A stretch of DNA of 64,000 nt, taken from contig CM056743.1 in assembly GCA_029851415.1 (NCBI GenBank), forward strand, positions 35,728,714 to 35,792,713. The letters run 5' to 3'. Numbering within the stretch: the stretch's first letter is position 1; the number at the start of each line of letters is the position of its first letter. A program made the position numbers and the translations under genes. Source of the stretch: Eretmocerus hayati. Its lineage: Eukaryota > Arthropoda > Insecta > Hymenoptera > Aphelinidae. The notes beneath the pieces are model-generated. The model searched no databases. It saw only the letters and a program-made list of their open reading frames with translations, and was not told the origin of the DNA. Of the stretch, positions 1 through 12,187 are shown piece after piece.

Positions 1-1492
1 TATATCGCCTAATTGGATAAATTTCAGATTGGCATCGATCTGATGCATACATTTGCAAATTCTGACCAAAATCTTCTTCACAATTTGGAGGATACCTCAG
101 TGATGTAACCTTGAGGTATAAATCTTTTTTTAGGGGTAAGTTTTTTTTAAGGAATCAAGACAAAATATGGAATGCAATCGAGGAAGTATCACGTCTTAGG
201 GTCAAGTTGACACCGGTATGGCAAATTCTTTAAGCTATAAAGATGTAAAATATCTCTCCTACCAGCTTCGCAACTACTTAATTATTCTTCATCACAGAGT
301 TGACGAAATACTTGCATCTGACTAGGAAATGAATGGAACATCTCATTTCGAAAAGTGTAAGAATATAAAGCAAAATGAAACTTGACAATTTCGCAAATTG
401 TGGAAGATTCGTACAACTTTTTGTAAAATTGGAACTGCATTCTAAAAAGTAACGTGAAATTCAACTCGATTTTGGATGCTCAGTATCAGATGCAATGACT
501 CAAAGGTACGCCAGAATTGTTCAAAGGTTGACGACCATATATCCATCTAGAACGTTTGTATAACTATATGTGTGATGTATCGATGCATACTATACAGAGG
601 TGTACATATCTATATAACTACTTCGTACAAAGGGAATTTTTTCCCTCTTTGTGTGCAATGCACTCCTCGCGCTGCAAGCTCTGTTTTATTTGCCCGTGTG
701 TGTATAGTGTTCACGAAGCTGCAGTTTTATATTCAACGCCGGAACCATCCTTTTAGCCCATATCCTTTTGTGGAGTCGGTACGTTTGCGACAAACTATTC
801 AGAGTATTATATATATATGTATATACGAAGATACTGGTATACAAGTATCAAAAGGATCCCGTGTATAGATAGAGTTTTTTTCCGAGAGATACACTCGTTG
901 ATGAAAGTATCATGATTTTGTGTGCGAATATAGCGGAGCCAATTGATGATTGCGCGCTCTGATAGATCTATCCGTTCATTCTGATGTATACATACACTAA
1001 CACTCAAGTATTGTATCGTATAAATGTATAGAGGTGCAGAGCTCGGTGTGCAGAGCTCGGTGCAGAGGGAGGGACTGACTACTCGAGGGAAAAAAGCCAA
1101 TGAGAATTTCATAAATCACGCGTCGCGAGAGAAATGATGAACAACCCCTGCCGTTCTATAACCGATATATAGTGTCGCGAGTTTTTGTTCGATACTGTAT
1201 GTATATGTATACTCTTTTACAATGAAAGCAACGCGATATTTGCGAGTGACGATGAGTAGAAAAGAAAGAGAAAGAGAGAGAGAGAAAGTATTGTTATCGG
1301 TAACTACTATTTTGCGTGAAAATATATGGGCGAGCGTGGTAAAAAAATCAGAAGCGCGTCAAAAAGCGATCTTCATTTATTATTCATGAGAAAGCAAAAA
1401 TTTTACATGTTATCGTTACAACTTTGGATTCTTTGTATTCGTCTATACTTTTATTAATACTGTGTGGACATGATGCAGTATATTTACATGTA
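1..1492. other. no gene seen
   Basis: AT-rich DNA with short chance reading frames on both strands. A GA-rich tract lies near 1258-1288. I see no splice-flanked conserved exon, RNA gene or clear transposon end. Confidence 0.6.
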
Positions 1493-2339
1493 TAGTGTTA
1501 TTTCCCAAGTTTCTCCGATTCTCCGTGCCACTCACAACAACCTAATCATTTGTTGAGATATTGCGATAAAAAAATTTTTGTGGACCTTGGTTATGTTCAA
1601 GTGCTGCCCCACCTGAAGCGTTTTTGTCTCAATTGAGGCCTCAAAACAGATTTTCATTCAATATTCAGCATTTCTTGGGCATGGACGTGCTTCTTTATCC
1701 CTGATAACTTTTTCAATCGATAGCCAGTACGAATTGATGGAGAATAGCTAGAGTTATGGCTGTTTTTGGAACTTAGAAAATTCAAGGTACCAAATCCGTG
1801 AAACAGGGTTTTCCTCGAAGAATCCTAAAGATGCGAATTTCGAGTCGGTCTGTTTAAAGGATGTGAATATGTGTTTTTGATGTATTTTTCAAAGTAGAAA
1901 CCAAATCCTCGCTCAGTTAGACTTATAATTATCAGGATTTTTTAGTAGACTCAAAAAACCGACAAAACACAAAACGGTCGTTTTCAGTCACTTTTATGTT
2001 CTTCAGGTGGATGATATGCGAATGAGTGGGCTATCTCCGGTTCTAATGTATCAAATTGAATGTTTCAGGTAGTCATTTTGAAGGAAATTGCACCCGCTAT
2101 CGATTGAAAACACATTCAAGGACATTGAAGGGAATGCACGCGCAGTTGATGCGAATCTTTGATTTTGAATTCTTTTTAGAACGGTACAGTTCAAAGAGAA
2201 AACGTTGCAGGCAGGACAGCGCTTGAAAATCACCCAGGGCCTTGAAAAAAATTTTTTTTTCGCAACAACTCCCCAAATGATTAGGTCTTGGCGGATAGCA
2301 TGTGGAATCGGGGAAACTTGGAAAGTAACGGACACCCTA
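1493..2339. mobile_element. old hAT-like non-autonomous element
   Basis: The two ends are diverged inverted repeats. The left side (about 1493-1620) reads TAGTGTTATTTCCCAAGTTT and then CCTAATCATTTG. The right side carries the complement, with AAATGATTAGG near 2276-2286 and AAGTAACGGACACCCTA at the tip. The inner arms continue to match weakly (TTCAATCGATAGC near 1712 against its complement near 2098). The right tip has the same TAGGGTGTNCGTTA terminus as the elements at 8813 and 40059. No clean 8-bp target duplication remains; only ATGTA is shared at the edges. No transposase frame is present. Most likely an old MITE of the hAT family, by similarity to the two better-preserved copies. Confidence 0.5.
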
Positions 2340-5300
2340 ATGTATATGTATGCGGAAAAGCAACGAAAATAATAATTCAAAATAACTGTTGTGAATGAAT
2401 AGTAATAATTCAATTGTATGCGGTATCACGCATGTGCAGGATTAGAGAGTCATGCGTAGATTTGCATGAATGAGTAAAAATTGCATTGACTATGCAACAG
2501 TTTACAAAATTCAACAGAATTTTAGGAAAAAGTTAGATATTTCGGGTATGAATATATCGGTATAACGAAATTTATTCTGAGAGATTTCGAAAAATTTTTT
2601 TTATAGCATGCCTGCGTCAAAAATTATTTTCTAACAAATCATTGAGTACGGACTGGTAATATAATCCGCATAAATTCGAAGTGGTGAATGTTACAACGAT
2701 TTGTATTACCACAGAGTGGCACAACGAGTATGAGCAAATATTGATAAATATAAGCAATATAGATGTGACCGCGGGCCATTATTTTACATAGATATATATT
2801 ACTACAATCCAACAAAGCGAGCTTGGAATGTAAGATCGTCGACACTTACATGTGACACTCGCAACCGCATCAACAACATCGCAAAACTTTCTCTCGATTC
2901 AAGAATGATGAGCACGTACACTTTGTAAAAATGGCATATCGCAACAGAATATTTTATAGCATATTTTCTTTCATATACAAGAACTAGGCAAACGAAAGAA
3001 AGAAAAAGAAAGAAAGGAGGCAACGAATGTATATGCGACAGACACCGAGCAAACATCGAAACAGAGAATGCGAAAGTCGAGCGAGACATGACGATGTGTC
3101 TCGGATACTTTTTCCCTATTGCTATAGGGCTAGGTGTACTGTTTTCTTGAAAAATGTATCTCGGACAAATGATTTTTCGCTTTCGAGTCTTGCGTATAGT
3201 CACGTTCAACAATTCACACCACAAAGCGCATAATCCATAATACATATCGCGGAGCTGATGCGCACCGAGAAAAGCTGAAAGGAGAAAGTTTTCTCAAAAG
3301 ATTCGCGAGCTTTTGTGTGACATTGTAAAATATGTATCAATGCATCATTATGGGTATCGCGTTTTGTGCTCAGTGAGCTTGCGAGTAAAATAGTGAAAAA
3401 TCATAACGGAATTTTCATGAGCGATCAAAAATTGTTCTTTGAGACGCAACTCACTGCGACTCTGCGAAATTCGCTAGTTTTCTTTTCGTGCGTTACAAAA
3501 ATTTGCAAGAAAAACGTTTCCCGAGCTACAAGAATTGTATCTTGCTTGAGATTCCTGTATATTATCGATAAATGGAGAAAATTGCATGATTTGACTCAAA
3601 GATGACCGCATAAAATTCACTTGCTTTTATTCTATTTTCGATCATGAGAGTATATTGTAGGTGCACTTCGTGGAATCTATTACAGACGAATTTTTTAATT
3701 CTCTGTAGCAAATGGGAAACTCGCGGCCTACCAAGAATTGAAACCATATTAAACATGGAAACTCGCGCTAAATATTTTCTGGGATGCAATTTACTATTTC
3801 ATCATCTCAAGTGATCACATTTTCCATGCTTTTGCAGGTCTAAAGTAATAACTTTTATTGTCACAGCAAAAACAATATGGGTATCCACGAATCAGAATAG
3901 GATATATCAAAATACAGGAAATCATTCGATATCAGAATTCTAATCATAGGAAATTATTTAAAAATATAGGAAGTTATCTAAGATTAGGATGCTAACGGAT
4001 GTAATGGTTCGTTATATATATATAATTACCACTTTACAACGCTGTGAGGAAGTGGCGTATTTTCGAATAATATGGAACTCTTTAACCATCAAATAATCCA
4101 GATAGAACGTTCAAAATTTAACGAACCAATGTGAATCTATATGGAGAGAAAATTAGACAAAATTAAAACAGGTAAAACAATCCCGATTATTCATCGTCGG
4201 ATCGTCGAACGAGGACCTCGCTCGCTAAGTTTGCGTGTCTTGCATCGCACTCGTGGTATACTCCATCCGTACCTCCCACATATTTTCCTCTCAGATACAG
4301 ATATAGTTGTAAAAAAAAAAAAAGATATATAGATAACAGATAGGTAGTACACACACACACACACACACGTGAGCTAGGCGTTTTGCTGCGCAAACGTGAT
4401 GCGAATACAAAACTATATACATTCGGTTTACGAAGTTTTCGACCTCGTCGATTTTACAATAGCTCTATATACTTATATACCTTCGCGACTCTATCTATAT
4501 AGAACATTTTACCCCAATATCAAAAGCGTACCAAACTCGCTGCAACATAATTATAATTCGGGTGGCACAACGAGCCAGGATCCGATCTGGGTAAATGAGG
4601 TAACGCGCCCGTCCTCCAAACGAGTTAGTTATACTTACACCTCTATACTATACTCGTATATCCTACTCCTCCGATCTGATACAACTAAAACTATATAATA
4701 AAGCTATACACGCGTTATGCATACATATTGTAGATATTTACTATAAAGCTTTGCGTGGAACGAAGCGAATTCCTATTCCACGCGGTAATACGTAAAATCA
4801 AACTCTATATATATATATAGATATATCAAATGTCTCTTCTTCATCACTCTTGTTCATCCAACCACTTTTGCTAGTGCCTTGTTCGCAAACTATATCAGTA
4901 TAAGGGATGCATCGACGCTTGCGATGCTCATGAATCAAACAAGAGTGGTAAAAGCGAGCGGGCGAGAAGCTCCTCTTCGTACGCGTTCTGAATTTAACGA
5001 GCTGATGCTGCTGGTGCTGCTGCTTCTCTCGTTCTTCTCCTTGCCGACGAAGAGGAAGCTCTATATTTGAAGAAACCCGCGAAAAGACAGTGTAGTTGTT
5101 GAACAGGGCACACAGTTTGTGAGAATAACGCATCGCTGACGTTTGAAAGATCCACCCACGCAAAATCTTTGTTCCATACATATATATAGGAAGCTATAAA
5201 AGAGTTGGCAAGATCGTCGAGTGCACAACGTTGTGTCACTTGCACGAATTGAGATTTGTTATAGAAGTTTCCTATCCTATACGTAACCTTAGAGCATATG

Positions 5301-5886
5301 TGACACGTGCAGGAGAGATTTTTTTACGCCTGCACAGTCGAGATTACATCGAGTGGCTGCACTTTTATCTGGCTTTCATCCTTGTAGAACTAGCTAGAGC
5401 GTAAAATTTTTCTGACAGTTGAATGAGATAGGGAAGAAATGTTGGAGTGTTCTGCGAGTCAGCGATTCACAGTCTGGGGTTGGAGTGTCACACGAAGGAC
5501 ATGGTTCTTGGAATTTTGACACAGATGCAGTTGTAACCGTTACATACTCAACGTCACGCGGCTTCCCAGATCACTAGGTTGTTTCCTTGCGGCGCGGCGC
5601 GGCGTGGCGCGCAGTAGGTGGTGAATTGGATAGAAGAAAATTTTCATCCCTGAGGTTTATTCGGGGGTACTCTGCTAGACTATCAATTATCTTGACAACC
5701 AAATTGCAACCGAGGATGTTTCTCTCGCAGCCAAGTTGTCAAATCCTAGCATTTGCGCCCGCAGGAAGGTGCTATATATAGCATGTAGATGAATAATGAC
5801 AATAGTTGAACGCCCAACTAAAATTTGTCCGACCGGGTCGCCTGAGTGAGAGGGGTGGAATCTAATAGACGGATGTATGGATCCTT
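2340..5886. other. no gene seen; includes AC microsatellite
   Basis: No supported gene. An (AC)n run occupies 4349-4368, next to an A-rich tract at 4309-4323. Several TATATA strings occur. A GC-rich GGCGC patch lies at about 5589-5612. Frames of 60-147 codons here show no domain or motif. Confidence 0.55.
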
Positions 5887-6975
5887 AGTCTGATCTGGTT
5901 TGATAGGGTTCTGGTCCGGATCGGGTCTGGTCTGATCTGGTCTGATCTGGTCTCATCTAGTCCGTTCCTGGTTTCGGTCCTGGTCTGGTTTGGTATGGTC
6001 TGGTCAGGGTCGGATCTGGTCTGATATGAACTGGTTTCTCATCGTCTTCCCGGTCTAGGCTGATCTGGTCTGATCCGGTCCTCGTCCGTCTTGGTCCAGT
6101 TCGGGATTGGTCTGATTTGGTTCAGTCCGGACCGGGTTTGGTCTGATCGGGTCCGATCCACTCAGTGTCCGGGTCTATCGTGCTCTGGGCGGGCTTGGAT
6201 TAGTTTGGTTTATGATGATCCGGTCCGGTGTTGGTCCGGGTTTGGTCTAGTCTAATCCGCTCCGGGTTTGGCCCGGTCTGGGCGGGCCGGGACTAGTTAG
6301 GTCTGGTCTGGTCTGGTCTGATCCGATCCGGACTTGTTTGGTCTGGTTCAGTCCTTATCTGGTGTTGTCTGGTCTGGTGTGAACTGATTCCCCATCCTGG
6401 TTCTGATCTGGGCTGGTCTGTTCGGATGCGTTCCTGACCGGGGTCTGGTCTGTCCTGGTCCGGGTTTGGTCTGGTCTGGTTCCGTCTGGTTTGGTCCGAG
6501 TGTGGTCTGGTATTGGTGTGGTCTGTTGTGGGTGTCATCTGACCTGGTCCGGTCCTGGATTCGGGTTGTGATCCTGGTCTGGTCCTGGTTTGGGTCTGGT
6601 CTGGTTCTTCTGGGATTGGTTCGATCCGGTCTATCCTGGTCCTGATGTGCTCTGATCCGATTCAGTCAGTGTCCGGGCCTGTCTTGTCCTGGGCGGGATG
6701 GGATAAGTCTGGTCTCGTCCGATCCGCTCCTGTTCCGAGTCTCATCTGATGTGGTCTTGTTTGGTCTGGGCCTGATTCACTTCCGTCTGGTCCGGCCCGT
6801 ATTTGATCTATTTTCTCCTGGTCTGGCCCGGTCCGGTCCGGTTTCATCTGATCCGGTCCTGGTGTTGTGTAGTCCCGATCCAAGTCTGGTTCGGTCTTAT
6901 CCGATCCTAGTCTAGATCTGTTCTGGTCCAGTCTCATCCAGTTCTGGCCTGATCTGAACATGGTCTGGTCTGTTT
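5887..6975. repeat. CTGGT/GATCTGGTCT satellite-like tandem array
   Basis: About 1.1 kb built almost wholly of degenerate 5-bp and 10-bp units such as TCTGG and GATCTGGTCT, with interspersed TCCGG variants. Base use is strongly strand-asymmetric: G and T on the + strand, C and A on the - strand. The array stops abruptly on both sides. Reading frames on the - strand (6293-6538 and 6662-7018) only translate the repeat into D/Q/P/R-rich strings and are not genes. It behaves like a small satellite or expanded minisatellite. Function unknown. Confidence 0.85.
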
Positions 6976-8342
6976 GCGACAAGTTTCTCAAAGAGCAGCA
7001 TTTCCCACAATTTGGCACAGGATGGTTTTCTTCGACTGAGGCATGGGAACAGCGTGTTCCTGTTCATCCTTCTACTGTATCGGTCGAGAAAATTCCATCC
7101 GTACGTCATAATATATTGCAAGAATGAAATTATCTCCCTTGCTCTCTTTGTGTGTAGCGTTTACGCGTGTGTGAGATTTCAAAACATTTCTTGAGATAGA
7201 TCGTTCTTCCATACATCAACGTCGTGGGCGTTACCCTGCGAATCATAGTTTTAGCTCGTTATGGGTCAATTTGAATCCTTTCATGAAAAAATGACCTTCG
7301 TATCGAGCCTCAAGCTCGTCGCGTCTCCTCCATCGCTCTTTCAGTCTTCCAATTCGGCACAAAACAAGTGCATGTATTCTGCCCGTTCTCACACCGTCGT
7401 GTATTACACCTTGAGTCGCAATTCTGTGCCAGGCTCTATATGTTTTTTCTGCTCTCAATCTCTTGATTCTACCCATTTCCCCACGTCGCGATTCTGTCGT
7501 GGCTTGTACTCTTTCATATGCGTTAATATTCAGTTTTCCAAATCAACGGTTCAAGTGCCTGTCTAAACTTCAGTATTGTAGCTCGCAAAAACCTCGACTA
7601 CTTTCAATCAATACATCATGAAAGATTCCCAAAGTTTTCTTCAAATACTGCGTCCCTACATGTAGATATTAGTGAAAAATTCAATGAGTCAGAGCATATA
7701 GAAGTACGCGTCACACCTGTGAGATCTATATCGTTTCCAATTCGACTGTATATTTAATGAAACTGTCCTTTATATACCTTAAAATATATAACAACTACGG
7801 TATCGTATCGTTTAATCTCGTTCTCCAGATGCAGCTTACTGCTCTCCGTGGAAACACTATATATACGTTGAATTCAATTTCGTATTTGCATCTTTATTGA
7901 ATTTCGTCTGCTCATTGCGAGCGTAAGAACAACTCATAGTATATATATAGCTATATACACTTATAGATGCAGATAGCACAGCGCAGTGTACGAAATGATA
8001 CCGTTTGCAAGACCGATACTATACTTTGTACAGCGTCACCGCCTTATTGCAATTTCGAATAAGTATAAACAAACGCGTTTCGCGGGCAACAGATTGGAAA
8101 TATCCTCAACGGAAGAGCAGATGCAGCGTCACAGCTGTGTTATACTGCACAACATTGCTATGTACCTAGTCGTTCTTATACAGCGTGAGAGCTTTCTTTT
8201 ATTTAAATTCAATTTCAGTTTCTAATAGGAATGGAATACAATAAACGAATCGTCACAAATTTCACGACGCGCTTATGGAATTTTATCGAGATTTTTTATT
8301 TTATCATCGTAATTGCATCGTTCACACTCGCTCCTCTATCAC
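6976..8342. other. no gene seen
   Basis: Unique-looking AT-rich DNA. Overlapping frames on both strands around 7243-7566 are open for 77-101 codons, but show no recognisable domain and have no clear splice context. Confidence 0.5.
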
Positions 8343-8768
8343 ATCCCTAGTAAAAATAAGTGCCTCATGATCATATATGAACATGTTCCCAGCCAAACTG
8401 TGGTGATCTATGACCATCTATGACCTCAGATAATATTATGTCTCCATGGTCAGTCATAGGTACACAAAACCAACTCGTACATGTCCGTAGGGTATTGTAA
8501 TAAAGTGTTTGTACATGACATTTTCAATATCGGATGGAGGCCTAGCAGTTGGAGCCACAAGCGCCCTTATTTCGAAGCTTCGGATTGAGAAACATTTCGA
8601 GTTGGCAATGAAGTGCTTCATTTCCAACATGAATTCCTAGGACCAAGTATGGAGACCAATGACGACCTATGACTCCGGCCTCATGGTCATAGCTGGTCTT
8701 GTATGACCACAGTCCGGTCGGGAACATGTTCATATATGATCATTAGGCACTTATTTTTACTAGGGATC
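8343..8768. mobile_element. MITE-like inverted-repeat element (ATCCCTAG ends)
   Basis: Terminal inverted repeats read ATCCCTAGTAAAAATAAGTG at the left and its exact complement at the right. They are followed inward by GATCATATATGAACATG on both arms. Inner arms match imperfectly, with repeated CTATGACC words. There is no coding capacity and no convincing target-site duplication. Tips and inner words resemble the element at 35824-36455, so the two probably belong to one family. The superfamily is not assigned: the CCCTAG tip recalls piggyBac ends, but no TTAA flank is present. Confidence 0.7.
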
Positions 8769-8804
8769 ATCGAAAATTTCAACAACAAAAAAATTCCTAT
8801 GGCT

Positions 8805-9446
8805 ATAGATAATAGGGTGTACGTTATTTTCCAACTTTCGATTTTCCATGATACCACGGTGAATTTTCGGTCTTTGGTTTAGAAAATTATAGGCAAAAAC
8901 TTTTGCCGCGCCCTGTACGTATTTTCCTGCTTTGCCGCTATTGAAAAGCCTATTGCTGAGAATTTTGCCCTCCTAACCCTTCGTGTCTCTGAGATCGCTG
9001 GGATTTTTTTTTTCACGTGGAATTTTACGAGAAACACAATGAAATTGTGAGTTTCGAATTTCAAAGTGACTCCGGCGTGATATTAGTGATTCTTCCGAAG
9101 AATTACTAATATTACGCCGGGGTCACTTCAAAATTCGAAACTGATAGTTTCATCGTGTTTCTCGTGGAATTTTACGTGAAAATGATGTATTCTGATAATT
9201 TTTTGGCTCTAAAAGGAGCCACCCGTGAAGAATCACAGCGATCTCAGAAACACGAAGGGTTATGGGAGGGTAAAATTCTCAGCATAGGTTTTTCAATGTT
9301 AATATAATGTTCGAGCGGCAAAGCAAGAAACGACGTACAGGGCGCGGCAAAAATTTTTGCCTAATTTCTTGCATCAAAAATCGAAAATTCACGATGGTAT
9401 CGTGGAAAATCGAAAGTTGGGAAATAACGCACACCCTAATAGATAA
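8805..9446. mobile_element. hAT-type MITE with 8-bp target duplication
   Basis: The element proper is 8813-9438 (626 bp), starting TAGGGTGTACGTTATTT and ending with its near-complement AAATAACGCACACCCTA. It is flanked on both sides by the exact 8-bp direct repeat ATAGATAA (8805-8812 and 9439-9446). An 8-bp duplication with a TAGGGTG tip is the signature of the hAT superfamily. The arms are long and pair over most of the element, with a centre near 9090-9110 (GAATTACTAATATTACGCCG against its partner). No transposase is encoded, so it is non-autonomous. Confidence 0.88.
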
Positions 9447-10251
9447 TTACCATCATTTTCCCAAAATTTTTATACCTATCTTTCTCAATCCGTTTAGTCG
9501 TCCAGCTCACGTCGCGCTATGCCAAGAATTCTGAACTTTCAAAAACGTATACCTACCGATCGTGTGCTCGCGTTGGCCAAACTCGATATATCGGCTCGCT
9601 CTCTTCGTCGTCGTCGTCGTCGTCGTTGACGAGGTTGGAGTGAGTCTCAGAGTCGAATTCTTTCGTTGACTTTCTTTTCTTCTCTTGGCCTTTGCTCTCT
9701 GCACGACTTGCTTGCGAATCCAATTCTCGCGTCCAGTCTATATAAAAAACTGATGCATTCTCGTTTCTTTAGAAGAACCGCAGTCACGTGCGGGAGAATT
9801 TTCGGCGCTACGGTTCACCCGCGGTGTGCATGGAATTCGCGATTTCTTTATACTATATACTCTGTTTGCCGTCGTCGTTGTCGTCTCCGTTGGCGTTGGA
9901 ATCGTCACGAAGAGATTGAGGTATATAAAAACTGTGTGTGTTTGGTGGCGGTTTTTCTTTTTGTGTGACTGATGGAATTTGGAAAGGCAGATTATTGAAA
10001 TAACGAGATAACAACAAGGAAACAGAGAGGAAAAGATAAATGAAATTTCGCAGTTGTTGCCTGAATAGAATCAAAAGAGTTGAGATTCAGTGTTCGTGTG
10101 TATGTAAGAGAGCAGTCCTGGAGGCGCTTTTTTTTATAATGTTTTTGAAGTTGAGTAAAGTTGTAGAGTCAGCAATTCGCAATGCAATAGAGAGCAATAC
10201 AAAGGGAGAGCTTGTTCTGCTAAGAAAGGAGAAGAATGAAAAAAGTTAAGG
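9447..10251. other. no gene seen; includes CGT microsatellite
   Basis: A (CGT)n run lies at about 9605-9626. Reading frames here, including a 100-codon one from 9666, are low-complexity and show no domain. Confidence 0.5.
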
Positions 10252-10372
10252 CCCTGGTAGAAATGTGACCAATTTTTTTGGCCACCCATGCAATATATAG
10301 ATATAGTGACAATGCAATTAGGTTAGACTTGGCCAGTTTTTGGCCAAAAAATGCTCACAATTTCTACCAGGG
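10252..10372. mobile_element. very short MITE-like inverted repeat
   Basis: About 121 bp bounded by CCCTGGTAGAAATGTGA at the left and the matching complement TCACAATTTCTACCAGGG at the right. A second inner pair, GGCCA and TGGCC, flanks the loop. No target duplication is evident. Probably a deletion derivative of a DNA transposon. It could also be a fortuitous hairpin, but 16 of 17 matching terminal bases argue against that. Confidence 0.6.
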
Positions 10373-12135
10373 GGGCGCGATAGAATTTAATATTCTCAGC
10401 TCTTCCCATTGTTCGACTTTGCTTATTACTCTGGCGCTTATGTTGGTGGTGTGATGTATAAAAAATGCTCTCTCTCAAAATTTCAAGCGCGACAAAGATT
10501 TTATTCGAGGTGGCAATCGTGCCCTTAGTAGCGGACAATGTATTTTTTATAGTAATAGATCTTCTTTGAATTCAATATTTGACCGTTTTACGAATTCATC
10601 CATGATATTATATGGCATTGTAATCGGAGTGGACGCTTTAAGTATGCGATCCTCGATCAGTGTGACGCGGGAGATTCGAAAAAAGTCGTTCTTTTTTTCG
10701 AGCACCCAAACGTATTCACGATTGCATCTCATCAAAAGTTACTCTTTATTTGATGGAACGATGAGTCATTGGCTGCGAATACTTTCATAATAAGAATAGC
10801 ACTGATAATCCGAATTTCATTGATGAAAAAGTGACTTTCCGGTTATACTATACAAGAAAATATATCGATGTTTGAATTTGGAAAGATAGAATCAGTTGGA
10901 ATAACATTTGCTGCATAAAGAATCGCGAAATTGAATTTCGTGAATTTTTTCCAAACTATTTATTTTAAACGCTGATTTTTTCGAGATCACACTAACATGA
11001 AAATACGAACATTCAAACGCAACGACCTCATTACGGAGGAAAGAATTGAAAAGAGATTGGAAAAATGTTGAGTTATCTCAATGAATTGTCTCAACAATTT
11101 ATTAAAAACTGAGAAGCCATCGGTGAAAGTATTTACCGTGAAATAGATATGAGAAGATAGAAAAAGATCTCGAAATCATCTGCTGTGAGAATAATCTGTT
11201 GCCATCAGAAATTACGGCGATAGTTGGATATCGTTCATTTGTTGAGAAATTTACTTCCATTTAATGCGTCACAACTGTTTGATCATTTAGTCTGTGATCT
11301 CACTCCTCGTCGCAAAGCTCAACTTCTCAATGAACAAGTATTTTGTTACAAGTAAATTCCAGAAGGTAATAAGGTGTTTGCATCAAATGGCTTACATGAG
11401 CAAACGTCTCGCGAAAGTGATTCTCAAACTACGATAGAAAAATCGAGATAAATGCCAATATATCGATCATCGTCAACATAAATATACCTACACTCATCGT
11501 CGTCGCATCAAAATCTCGTTCAAGAATACAGCATCGCAATTTCGCATCTCTGCTCAAATTGTATATTTTCGTCATTCAAATCAACGCGTACTTCTACATC
11601 CAAGTATATAATACAGGTATACACTGACTCACCCTTAGACCCCCTCAAACGTGCGCAAGTATAAATTTTTGCATCTCGAGACGCTTTTCTCACCCTCTTC
11701 CTTTTTCGACGCGCAAAGCCTCAACTATCACATCGCATCGCTCGCTGAAGGAGAAAATCACGACGCGAGCGCGCGACATTTTCAACACACCGTCGCATAA
11801 TCATCATGCTCACTCTCACGCTCCTCTCCTTCTATACCTTCTTTTTTCATCTCATACGAATATACACTTATATTTTCGTATAGAGCATAAATAATAATCG
11901 TCACGCCACCCCAAGCGACGAAAAAAATTTTCAATTCGCTCTCTCGTATAGGTTGTGAGAATCGAATTTGATTACTTATAGGACCAGATTACTTATAGGA
12001 CTCAATTTTTGAGCGTTGACGAAAATACGAATAAAGTGGAAGCGTGTCTCTCGTCGAAATTCAAGATTTTCAATGGTATTCTAAGAAGCGTTAATAAAAA
12101 TTCAAGTGTAACGACGAATGTTGCTTTTCCAGAGT

Positions 12136-12187
<52 letters not shown>

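Noticed and set aside
6293..7018. 81- and 118-codon frames on the - strand
   Set aside because: They translate the CTGGT satellite and have only repeat-driven D/Q/P/R composition.
7243..7566. Overlapping open frames of 77 and 101 codons
   Set aside because: No domain, no splice context and no repeats. Both strands are open, which is expected by chance at this length.
12138..12184. TA run considered as promoter
   Set aside because: A simple dinucleotide microsatellite with no gene downstream.
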